The position numbers and the translations under genes are program-made. A stretch of 64,000 nt of DNA from Azolla caroliniana (Eukaryota > Polypodiophyta): positions 13,640,001 through 13,704,000 of the forward strand of contig JBHGNT010000010.1 in assembly GCA_043228905.1 (NCBI GenBank). The letters run 5' to 3'. Of the stretch, positions 55,601-64,000 are shown piece by piece. Each line of letters begins with the position of its first letter. Positions within the stretch are counted from its first letter, which is position 1. The notes below the pieces were generated by a model. That model was not told the origin of the DNA. It did not search any database and saw only the letters and a program-made list of their open reading frames with translations.

Positions 55601-56276
55601 CAAACATTAATATACACTTGGTCAAAACACAAAGTTATGGAATGTGAATTGATATAAAAAAATGGAATACCTCTGTCATCTCCAAGAAGTGTCTAGGGTG
55701 AATCTGGTACTTACCCTGACTTATTCGTTGTCTACACACGTCCTTCTTATTTGGTGAGACACGCGTATTTTTGGCCCAAAATGAATCCACTTTCTCAATA
55801 ATCTCTTGAGATAAGGCATCACATCGTCGTCTACGTCCCGACCCCAGCCACTTGAATTTGCTTGAGTGTATATTTCGGCGATGTTTCCTCAAGTTCCTTC
55901 TTTGAATACCCAGGGCTAAGGCAACTTTAGTATCACTATATTTTTTTTCTCTCGCACCATTCACAACCATGTGTAGGGTTGCCCTCTTTGCAGCAAGTTT
56001 GTCTAAGCTCTCTACACCTTTCACTAAGTCTAGGGATGACTTCATAGACTCCACAATCTCTTCTGAAACACATTGGTCCCTAAATTTTATTCTCTCCATG
56101 TCTTCATTCAAACTTTGATGGTGTAACACTCTACAAATAATATCCCTACGATCCTCTTCACTAAATCTCTTCGTTATTTCTACCAAATAACGAACTATGT
56201 GAAGAACCACTCGTCTCTTAGTCCTTTCAGATATGCATGAGTTACTTGACAACTCACTCTCGTTAGGAACCCCCAT
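52645..56276 (-). CDS. T2: candidate transposase of T (3 exons, one in-frame TGA)
   Basis: Exons on the minus strand: 56276 (ATG; frame open from 56297) to 55671, 55578 to 54653, and 53530 to 52645. Introns are GT-AG and in frame; about 812 codons counted from 56297. Exon 1: basic helical N-terminus with a helix-turn-helix-like TKVALALGIQRRNLRKHRR. Exon 2: Cys/His-rich part (CVCTCEIC, CKVC) interrupted by TGA at 55342-55344, then VIDFAENYTF (D418) and VWSDGAASQFK (D501). Exon 3: FGSGHGKGEHDGAG (E540/D542), so acids fall at spacings typical of an RNase H-fold DDE/D transposase. The rest is a globular C-terminal domain (GDHFAVLKYSQNEDLEDYYIV). Similar DFAENY/SDGA/HGKG proteins occur, as I recall, as uncharacterised ORFs in invertebrates. 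The TGA could arise from one C-to-T change at CGA. Family not assigned. Confidence 0.75.
53531..54652 (-). repeat. T2 intron 2 with 145-bp tandem array
   Basis: Six units with phase marks (ACAATTCTCTTAAGGACGG) at 53597, 53742, 53888, 54034, 54180 and 54303. Period is 145-146 bp; the last interval is shortened to 123 bp by an internal deletion. Each unit has several TAGTAC/GTACTT words, as in the T1 array, though the units themselves are unrelated. The intron interrupts the transposase between its second and third catalytic acids. Confidence 0.87.
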
Positions 56277-56331
56277 TCGGTCACTAGATTTATCCACAAA
56301 AATTAAGTGTCTTGCGAAAGTAGTTAATGTT

Positions 56332-56930
56332 ATATAGACTCAACCAAGAAAACACAATCAAATGTTTTTAAATGTGGCCTGCAAAGTGAGAAATATTTTG
56401 TTTCAAACATTAGAATTACATATCAAATATGGCAAATGTCAATTCTAAAAATTTAGTACTGAAATATGAAGAAATGAAACATTTTAGTACTGAAAATGAA
56501 AAAAATGGATGGAAGGAACCTCCAATGGTGGAGGGAGCGTGGATATATAGACTCAACCAAGAAAACACAATCAAATGTTTTTAAATGTGGCCTGCAAAGT
56601 GAGAAATATTTTGTTTCAAACATTAGAATTACATATCAAATATGGCAAATGTCAATTCTAAAAATTTAGTACTAAAATATGAAGAAATGAAACATTTTAG
56701 TACTGAAAATAAAAAAATGGATGGAAGGAACCTCCAATGGTGGAGGGAGCGTTGGATATGCCGCCTCGATTTGGTGGAAGGAACCTCCAATGGTGGAGGG
56801 AGCGTGGATATGCAGCCTCGATTTGGTGGAAGGAACCTCCAATGGTGGAGGGAGCGTTGGATATGCCGCCTCGATTTGGTGGAAGGAACCTCCAATGCCG
56901 CCTCGATTTGGTGGAAAAAGCCCCAAATCA
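56332..56930 (-). repeat. Duplication and minisatellite upstream of T2
   Basis: A 213-bp segment (56332-56544) is repeated in tandem (56545 onward), nearly identical. A minisatellite of about 53-bp units follows (about 56745-56925), built on GGTGGAAGGAACCTCCAATG and GGGAGCGTTGGATATGCC. It sits in the presumed promoter/leader of T2. Open frames across it (for example 56642-57040) are translations of the repeat, not genes. Confidence 0.75.
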
Positions 56931-57434
56931 CCACGACATCAACTGCAATCGGTGGAAGTACGAAAGTCGTTGTCAAAGAAGTGACTATTGGTTGCTACCT
57001 AAACCCTCAGAACAGTCTCTGTACCTCAACCGAAACCTAACAAAAACAGAAACCCTAAAAAAATCAGAAATCCTCAACTCAAACTCTCCAACCAGACATG
57101 GATGTCTGAGATTTAGATTGAAGGAAAATCAGAAACGTGACATGGATGTCTGTGATGAAAAGCTCAGAGAGATAGAGGAAGAACAGTATGAGGGGAATCG
57201 CCAAAACGACGTGAGGGGAAGCGCCAAAATCGACGTGAGGGGAAAATAGCCCCCAAAATGGAAGAACATCTCCTCACGTGTTCCCCCCACTCCTTCTACA
57301 GTAAATGACACTTGTACTACAGTCACCCCACTCTCCAAAATCGATTTTCTTTTTCTCTAATTTTTTTTCTGAATTATTCAGTACTAACAGTATTGAAAGT
57401 ACTGACAATTTTTGTGGCCAAAAACAGTACTTTT
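56931..57434 (-). other. T right subterminal region
   Basis: No gene recognised. It contains a (GTGAGGGGAA)-type direct repeat near 57190-57243, and several AGTACT words (57380-57430) close to the terminal repeat, mirroring the left subterminal words. Confidence 0.45.
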
Positions 57435-57461
57435 TTGGTACCCCGTAGCGTGCTTCGACCC
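57435..57461 (-). repeat. Right terminal inverted repeat of T, with ATCT duplication after it
   Basis: Reverse complement begins GGGTCGAAGCACGCTACGGG and ends ACCAA. The duplication ATCT is 57462-57465. Confidence 0.9.
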
Positions 57462-57465
57462 ATCT

Positions 57466-59070
57466 TCAAAACTTAATTCTTCAAACATATCCTGAATTTC
57501 TTCATCATCATCTATATATCCAAAACACTAAAAGTACTCGAAAGCATTTTGTATTTTATTATTATCTACTTTTAGTATAAAAGTAGCACCACTAGATGAG
57601 ATTGTACAAGGAATATCTTTATTTACATTATTATTCATGGGGTCATGTCCGGGCTATCACAGCCCCTACCTATAAAAGCCCTATCTAAAAATCCTGGGAA
57701 AATTCTTCATCTACCTCCCGAACCAGATGTTCCCTCAAGGATTCTTTATTTCTTTCATGGTTGGGCCTCACAGTTAAGAATTGGATTGTCTTCCTTCCAT
57801 CTTGACTCTTAATCCTTGCAAAAGTTGAACCATCATCAATCACCTTTGTTTCCATCCTTACTGCGGTGATGTAAGGCTGACCAAGGATGACAGGGTAGGC
57901 TGATCAATCCTGCACAAAGAAATTTTGATTCACCGACACATCACCAATTGTTACCTTCACACTGGGACATGCTCCGAATAAATCTTCCGTGGTCTCTGTG
58001 GAAACTCGTATCTTCCACCCATGATTCTTGTCGATCAGCCACTGTCCTTGAGGAGGTGTTAATCTCGGATCCATGATCGATCAAAGCAATACATGGAATT
58101 TGTTGCTCCCCAATTTTTGTAGGTGCCTCTGTTGTTGCTCGAGCCCAATGGTTCCTTGTATAGTGACTCTTATCCTTTTCATGAACCCCAACATCATTTC
58201 TGCTTTTTACAATTGCAGCGTTAAAAGTGCCACCATACAAATCTCGAAGTGTTGTTGAACACCCTCCTGTAACTTCCTCCGTCACCTGTCTCTTTCTTCT
58301 AATAATATCTATGATAACTTCATGAAATTCTTTCTTTGCTATTCCCAACACTTCTCTTAAATTAAATTCTACCTTACTATTTAATATTCATGTTTCTAGT
58401 ACCTTTTTTAAATCCCTCGATGTTTCTATGTCTAAAGCAAGCTTGAAAGATGAGCATTTCTTCCCTTTTACTCTATAAGCTTCCTTCGTCTCAGGAGCAC
58501 CATTTTCCATATCCCTTCTCTTTTGTTCTCGTGTCTCATGTTTCTTTGCCTGATCAGCCTCCTCAACTCTCTTTCGCTTCTCTTCCACTAGTACCTCTTG
58601 TGCATTCACTTGGGCGAATGCTGATAGTGTGTCTATTGGATCATTCCATCTAGTGAAGTTCAGTATTTCATCTCCTACTCCTTTTAATTCATCCACTCAA
58701 ACCTTCCCTTTTCTTGCATAATCCATCACATCTTGCCAAAAGCCAGATCCACCATATGAGTCTTCTACACACAACCCTAACGTTGTGACGGATTGCATCG
58801 CTTGAGTTGTTTCTCTCTCGGCATCTTCCATTAGCTTTTTCATTCCACCTCGCCCGAAGTTGAGTTGAAGTGGTTGTCGAGTCTCTGTTGAGTGAATCTT
58901 ACTATCTTGATAATAGATTTTATCATGATTAAGAGCATCCCTATGTTCTTGATAGTCTTTCTTCTGATGGTTGATACGGTCACACCACATACACCTTCGG
59001 ACCATTCTACCTCCTTGCCTTGATGAAGTTGAGCTTTTTCCCGATTCTAGCTTCATCACTTTGATCGAGA
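57466..59070 (-). pseudogene. gag-pro: Gypsy I gag C-terminus, protease and spacer start, right of T
   Basis: Minus strand. The knuckle region (CMWCDRINHQKKDYQEH, whose third Cys has become Tyr) is at about 58980. The post-knuckle block FGRGGMKKLMEDAERE...FWQDVMDYARKGK follows. A Lys/Glu linker (58696-58388) and 58351-57941 lead to protease with IALIDHGSEIN, then FARIKSQDGRKTIQFLTVRP and an acidic spacer reaching the T border. Stops and frame changes are present. It ends upstream at the copia H replacement. Confidence 0.8.
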
Positions 59071-61065
59071 GTTGGTCATCTTCTTCTCCGACTCCCAGTC
59101 GGCAATGGTCTTGTCTTCCATGAAGACTATGTCCCGACTCCGGAACATCTTCTTGTCGACCAGATCCCACACCCGGTAACCGAACTCATCATCGTCGTAT
59201 CCAAGGAATATGCATGACTTGGATTTCGGATCCAGCTTTTCTCTCTTGTCCTTCGCCACATGCACGTATGTGAGACACCCGAACACCTTCAGATGCCGGT
59301 AAGACACATCTTTACCGGTCCATACTTTCTGAGCTGAGTCTCCTCCCAAGGGTGTTGAGGGTGATCTATTTATCACATAGGTCACCGTCGTCAACGCCTC
59401 AGCCCAAAACATCTTGGGTAACTTTGCATGTGCTAGCATGCTCCAGACTCTCTCCACTATGGTCCGATTCATCCTTTCGGCCAACCCGTTTAGTTCTGGC
59501 GTCTTCGACACACTAAACTCGAGCCAAATTCCCTTCGATTGGCAGTACTCCTCGAACTGCCCCCGGTATTCACCTCTGTTGTCTGCTCGAACCGTCTTCA
59601 ACTTCCGACTGGTTTCTCTTTCCACTCTCGCGTGGAGTTCCTTGAAGACGGATAGTACATGATCCTTTGTCTTCAACGGTGAGACCCACAACTTCTGACT
59701 GTGGTCATCTATGAACGTCACGAAGTACTGCGATCCAGCATGTGACCTCGTGTCCACTTGACACACATTGGTATGCACCAACTCCAGTGGTGCATTCCGT
59801 CTCATCGGTGGTTTTCACCGGAAGGAGGTTTGTTTTTGCTTGTTGGCCAAGAAATCGGTGCACTTCTCAAGTTGCACATCCTTAACCGGAATGAGGTTGT
59901 CTTCGGCAAGCCTCTTCATCCCCTTCTCACTCATGTGACACAATCTTTTATGCCACAGCTCACCGGCAGTGTCGGATGCTACATTCACTTCTTCCCGGCA
60001 TATCCGGGCATTCATCAAGTACAATGTGTTGATCTTCCGGGCCTGAGCCACTATTAGGCTCCCCTTGGTGAACTTCATGACTCCGTTCTGGATGCTACCT
60101 GTGTAGCCTTCATCATCTAGCCGACCGGTTGATATTAGGTTCAGTCGAACCTCCAGAATGTGTCGGACATCCTTCAGCAGCAACTTGCATCTGGTTGGTG
60201 TCGTCAACCACACGTCTCCTATGCCGACAATTCGGCATGTTCCTTCGTTCCCCATTGGACACAGTCGTGCTCACCCGATGTGTAGGATGAGAAGCATTTC
60301 TGGTCCGGGGTAAGGTGGAACGATGCTCAGGAATCGACAACCCACGTTGTCTCGTCGCCAGCAAGGTTCAACTCACTGTCCTCGGTGATGAGCATTAGTT
60401 CTTCTTCACTTGCCGTGATCGTCGTCGTTCCCTTCCCAGCCTCACCTATCTAATCCGTTTCGGTCCGGTGACTTCTTCAAATCGGTACTGTCAGTTCCCT
60501 TGTCTTTCCGGAAATGCCGACAGTTCTTCTAGAATTGCCCCGGCTTGCCGCAATAGAAGCAAGTGGGCCTCCCCCTTGACTTTGACCATGTCCCCGACTT
60601 TTCCCAGTTTTGGGGACTCCGATCCTTTGTCTTCCGTGTTCCGATTCGGTAAGGAGGGCTTTGCCGTCGGAGATCACCTCCTTATCTTTCTAACGCACCT
60701 CCTCATCTAGCAAGCTCAACTTGACTCTTGCTAGGGATAGTTGTTTTCCTTCCTCCCAGCTATCCGGGAGGGAATCAAGCAGGAGTAGAGCAAGTACCTC
60801 ATCGGCAAGAGGTACTTCCAATGAGGTTTCCTGATGTATCAGTCCTTGGAAGGCATTCATGTGCTCCGCCATACTGGAGCCATCTTGGTAATAAGTGTTT
60901 GCCCTAGGTCATATTTATACTAATATGCCTTTAGGACTATTTACAAATATAGCCTCCATGGGCTTACTAAAACATATTTACAAATATGTCTTCTACATCC
61001 GGTTCTCCCCGGGTCTTCTACATCTGGTTCACAAGATCCCATCCGGAGGGACCGAAATCCCAACA
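59071..61065 (-). pseudogene. Truncated copia H replacing the gypsy I gag start
   Basis: Minus-strand copia fragment. It has an LTR remnant (60889-61065), gag middle (AEHMNAFQGLIHQETS), a knuckle region decayed near 60.54 kb, and gag-pre-integrase (LWHRRLCHMSEKGM-like, 60255-59815). Integrase is open over 59805-59056 with catalytic Asp in FIDDHSQK, Asp in RADNRGEY and Glu in LNGLAERMNRT. It stops within the post-integrase region (DKTIADWESEKK); RT and RNase H are absent. The left border lies in gypsy I gag just before the knuckle, the right border at the gypsy primer site, so copia sequence has replaced the gypsy gag N-terminus. Confidence 0.82.
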
Positions 61066-61068
61066 AAA

Positions 61069-61903
61069 TGTGGTGGGGTAGTAGTGGTTCGTGCAGCGAA
61101 ATCACAGGGACTAAGGTTAAGGGGAGTTGAAGGAACTTTTATAAGTCTTGCGCACAAATGTTAGGAAGATTAAGGATAAGAAGAATAAGAGTTTAAAGTA
61201 ATGTGAGAGAGAGAGAGACGAGTATAGATAAAAGATAGAGACAATGTATGATTCAAGAAGTAAAATAGAGACAAAGTATGATTTAAGAAAATATATATAT
61301 GATATGAACATGATGTATATCACGAATACAAGATTTTACCAACTTTACAATGGTTGATAGCAAGATGAACTCTTTCTCTACTGACTCTTGATTCGAACCC
61401 TTGACTCCAACTTGAAAACACAAGCCTCTTCACCAACAAGCTAACTTATTTGTTTGATTATCTTATTCTCTAACTTTCTCTTGACTCCCTCCCTTACTTG
61501 ATTCCCCTCTTTTTATAGGTGCCCCCATGCATATAATGCATGTGAGGGTAAAGAAATACATGCAATGCATGAAATGCATGTGATGCATGATCGCCATTTG
61601 GTGTTCATGCATTACATGTGATGCATGATAGAAATCTCACTCATTTGAGCTTCCATGTATGAAAATAGACATTGGATAACTATAATGATGGAAATATATT
61701 CTAAAATAACTAACCTAGCTAAGTGGTGTATACCTTGTGCTTGGTATACAAGGTTGAGGGTTCAAGTCTTTCAAATAAATAGCCTAGCTTAGTGGCATAT
61801 ACATTGTATTTCATATATAAGGGTGTGGGTTCAAGTTTCTCAAATATTACTAAACACAATATTTAAGTTCATTTTTATATCGTGAAGCACATTCTTCACG
61901 ACA
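61069..61903 (-). repeat. 5' LTR of gypsy I
   Basis: About 835 bp, starting TGTGGTGGGG and ending TTCACGACA. It matches the 3' copy from about 61290 on. It carries the same two tRNA-like modules (A/B boxes at 61716-61768 and 61785-61836) and the terminal hairpin TCGTGAAG/CTTCACGA. The target repeat ACGT follows at 61904. Confidence 0.82.
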
Positions 61904-62155
61904 ACGTGGATAAAGTGAGAGGGTTAAACAAGAGTGTGGTATTCCCTTCTTTACACTCTCGTTTAACCCTCACACTTTATCCACGTGTATGGAATACTAC
62001 GGTACAACCTTACCACGGGATATTATATGGTCATGTAATCATTCCATTCTTTACACTCTCGTTTAACCCTCACACTTTATCCACGTGTATAGAATACTAC
62101 GATACAATCTTAACATGGGATATTATATGGTCATGTTCGTAACAATAATTAGCAA
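61904..62155 (-). repeat. Two inverted J-type LTR ends, right of gypsy I
   Basis: After the last bases of a plus-oriented J-type LTR (ACGTGGATAAAGTGAGAGGG), two minus-oriented copies follow (about 61945-62035 and 62045-62152), each ending in GGATATTATATGGTCATG. With 40869-41054 this made two direct plus two inverted copies before gypsy I inserted. Confidence 0.7.
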
Positions 62156-62580
62156 CCTCGTGTATTCAACCTAGATAGAAGGTATTTTTATGCCTCGCAT
62201 TTCTAAGACATTGTCTAAATGTAAGTGCTCTAAATTAGCCCCGAGGTTGTGGACCTTTCAAAGTCCTCAAATGCATTAGTTCATTAATCTATTGTCTCGC
62301 TCTTCTTGATGGTGTCAAAATCCATCCAAATTTTCATGTAAGTCATTTCGAAGTACTTCTTAGTTCTAACGATAATGTCGGTACAACTAAAACTCTAGTT
62401 ACTCTTGAGAATTTAGCTTCGAAACCACATGTACAAGAGAAAATCTCTATGTTAAAACAAAACGCTTGCGGGTTTAAAATTAAATGGATGGATAAGTCTA
62501 TTAAAGATGTTACATGGGAACACGCAAACACCACTAAAACTCATTTCCCTAACTTTTCATTGCAAGGGTGTAGTGTTTTA
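62156..62580 (+). pseudogene. Gypsy J integrase C-terminus and chromodomain
   Basis: Plus-strand fragment with KLAPR...GPFKVLKCI and LLDGVKIHPNFHVSHFEVLL, the conserved integrase C-terminal block of chromoviruses. A chromodomain-like FKIKWMDKSIKDVTWEHANTTKTHFPNFSLQG (about 62472-62570) follows. Frameshifts occur before 62.3 kb. It is followed directly by a polypurine tract (AAGAGGGGGAGGGGAG, 62581-62596) and LTR J. This is the only chromodomain element in the window. Confidence 0.8.
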
Positions 62581-62598
62581 AAGAGGGGGAGGGGAGTA

Positions 62599-63172
62599 TG
62601 TTACGGGCATAACCATCCAATGGTAGTTTGTACTAAAGTTTTCTACGCACAAAGGTAAGAGTGTGAGGTTGAAAGGGAAGATTACTTTTAATCCTAGGGA
62701 TTGAGACAACCCTTAAGAGCCAACTGTGAACTTGCCATGGACCCTTGGGTCTAGAACAATCTGCGGGTTTAAAATTAAATGGATGGATAAGTCTATTAAA
62801 GATGTTACATGGGAACACGCAAACACCACTAAAACTCATTTCCCTAACTTTTCATTGCAAGGGTGTAGTGTTTTAAAACTCATTTCCCTTGGGTCTAGCT
62901 ATAAATATGAGGCCTAGCTATCCTCATTAGGAATTATTCAACTACGTTGAGACTGTGATCTTATGGTGAACAGACTCCTGTGCCGCGTGAGAGCCAATAC
63001 CAAGTATGACGTGACGCCACAAAGATAGTATGGCACGCCATTCAAGGCACATGTTCATCTTGATCCCTTCGCTAAGGGATGGTCGGGTGGATCGACACCC
63101 TTTTCTCTCTTTGTATCTTTAGTATCTTATCTCTTCTTATTTTCAAGCTTACATTAGAATAAATCTCTAACA
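62599..63172 (+). repeat. LTR J (3' LTR of gypsy J) with a copied coding segment
   Basis: TGTTACGGGC...CTCTAACA, 574 bp. Positions about 62761-62877 are identical to 62468-62579 of the adjacent chromodomain coding region and are flanked by a duplication of CCCTTGGGTCTAG. A TATA-like CTATAAATATG lies at about 62899. The J-type solo LTR at 43221-43677 lacks this insert. Confidence 0.85.
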
Positions 63173-64000
63173 TATAACGGGCTCACTATTGTAGTGAGGA
63201 CAACAAGAGTGTTCTACATTGGTATGTTATAATACACTAGTTAATATTATATATGGAAGCAGTTTCTTGAAGGTGGCATATATGCTACCTATTCTAGAGA
63301 GAGGTATAGAGAGAAAAGAACATTCCATTTACATCTACCACAAATTTCAAGCATCAATCAAAATACAATCCAGTTCAAAGTGGTGCAACTAGGAATAGCA
63401 AACATTAACCCTTTTCATAAAAACTATGCTTACAAATGAGATTCAGATTCACAAACTCCTAATTCCAAATGCCATGAACCTTTATAATTTCATTTTTGTT
63501 TGTTGACTTTTTAGCAAGCAGTTAGTTGACAACCTTTGACGTACTTTGGAAAGATAGGAGATTTTTCTAGACTTGCAATGAACTTTACCAAGTACGTTGG
63601 TTGCAGTGGAAGGGTTTGCAGTTTTTTGGTAGCTACATGGCAACTTTTAAATCTCGTTTGGCACCCTCATCAATGTGCCTTGTACAACACATTGACATGT
63701 TCAGCTGATCATTTATTAATGAACAACGCAAGGCACGCCATCCATAATGATCTTTAGCAGGTTTCTAGAATGTATTTAGTTGTGCTTGGGTATACAAAGG
63801 CATCCAAATAACCTCCCAAACAAAAGAAACCATTTTCGTAGTTAATAAATGCTTTGGAAATTAAATTCTCTTATGAACAAATATATATACCAACTACAAG
63901 TTCATATAAAAAGGAATTCTAGAATAAACCCAACATCTAGAATGCCCAGTTTTCATATTTGAAAAACTTTTATGTATACCCTAGAAATACCCGAAAGATC
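63173..64000. other. Unassigned A/T-rich DNA
   Basis: No ORF with recognisable domains, no LTR ends and no tandem repeats. It is possibly the sequence into which gypsy J inserted. Confidence 0.4.

Larger units (their letters stand above)
45161..57461. mobile_element. 12.3-kb two-gene DNA transposon T inserted in gypsy I
   Basis: The ends are terminal inverted repeats GGGTCGAAGCATGCTACGG (left) and GGGTCGAAGCACGCTACGG (right, minus strand), continuing to GTACCAA; 25 of 27 positions are identical. They are followed by shared subterminal words (TTTTGGCCA, AGTACT). A 4-bp ATCT duplication flanks it. Deleting T plus one ATCT joins the two halves of the gypsy I spacer ORF in frame, with residues that align to gypsy E, so the borders are exact. 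Content: T1 (plus), a captured host-like fragment, T2 transposase (minus, convergent), intronic arrays and minisatellites. A 4-bp duplication with long intron-bearing genes does not fit hAT, MULE, CACTA or Mariner. Sola-type elements (4-bp duplication) are one possibility I could not test. Confidence 0.93.
41055..61903 (-). mobile_element. Ty3/gypsy element I (minus strand), interrupted four times
   Basis: LTRs at 41055-41761 (3') and 61069-61903 (5'), bordered by a 4-bp ACGT repeat (41051-41054, 61904-61907). In minus orientation: the gag start is replaced by copia H; gag knuckle and protease lie at 59.07-57.5 kb; transposon T occupies 45161-57461; then spacer, RT, RNase H and a truncated integrase run to 41.76 kb. 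Solo LTRs lie at 43221-43677 and 43950-44368. Sequence is parallel to gypsy E throughout (FLDDVPIKG in RT, IDHGSEIN in protease). It carries many stops, and most of the integrase core is deleted. Confidence 0.85.

Noticed and set aside
56642-57249. Overlapping 130-170-codon frames rich in Trp/Gly
   Set aside because: They read through the 53-bp minisatellite upstream of T2 in three frames.
1-64000. CRISPR array, rRNA genes, bacterial operons
   Set aside because: No regularly spaced short repeats with unique spacers, no rRNA motifs, and eukaryotic introns and LTR elements throughout.

Overview
The window is plant nuclear heterochromatin: about 64 kb of nested transposable elements, with no intact host gene recognised. 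Land-plant origin is inferred from Ty1/copia and Ty3/gypsy LTR elements, a copia primer-binding site matching plant initiator tRNA-Met, GT-AG introns and abundant solo LTRs. The gypsy types and a two-gene DNA transposon are not those I associate with well-studied flowering plants. A fern, lycophyte or bryophyte is my guess, at low confidence.

Layout. 1-2299: 5' end of gypsy A (minus strand, gag plus LTR). 2300-3842: eroded retroelement sequence, including a plus-strand remnant of a coiled-coil ORF. 3843-13880: complete Tat-like gypsy B (minus) with 5-bp target duplications, in-frame stops and a long extra ORF after integrase. 13881-17038: gypsy C (minus), with a degenerate repeat array, gag and 5' LTR, inserted in the 3' LTR of copia D. 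17039-37572: copia D (minus), broken up by gypsy E (19321-30674, which itself holds the young integrase-less copia F at 23661-27955), a solo LTR (31765-32390) and an inverted-repeat element (about 33150-36541) containing a 1.85-kb foldback. 37573-41054: LTR remnants, minisatellites and a plus-strand copia fragment. 41055-61903: gypsy I (minus), a relative of E, interrupted by two solo LTRs, by a 12.3-kb DNA transposon (T) and by a truncated copia H. 61904-64000: LTR ends and the 3' end of a plus-strand chromodomain gypsy (J), then unassigned DNA.

The most notable object is T (45161-57461). It has about 27-bp terminal inverted repeats beginning GGGTCGAAGC and a 4-bp target duplication (ATCT). 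Removing T plus one ATCT restores the gypsy I reading frame across the junction. T carries two convergent spliced genes. T1 (plus, 5 coding exons, about 949 codons, all junctions in frame) encodes a basic N-terminus, a coiled coil, a RING-H2 finger and an acidic repeat-rich tail. T2 (minus, 3 exons, about 812 codons) encodes a Cys-rich protein with a candidate D-D-E/D triad (DFAENY, SDGAASQFK, GHGKGEHDG), broken by one TGA. Large introns of both genes hold tandem arrays rich in GTACTA-type words that also occur next to the terminal repeats. A frameshifted, intron-bearing host-gene-like fragment lies between the genes. I cannot name the superfamily with certainty.

A second theme is the LTRs. 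Those of gypsy A, E and I and one solo LTR carry tRNA-like A-box/B-box modules, always antisense to the element. Three of these families end in hairpins of different sequence but similar shape.
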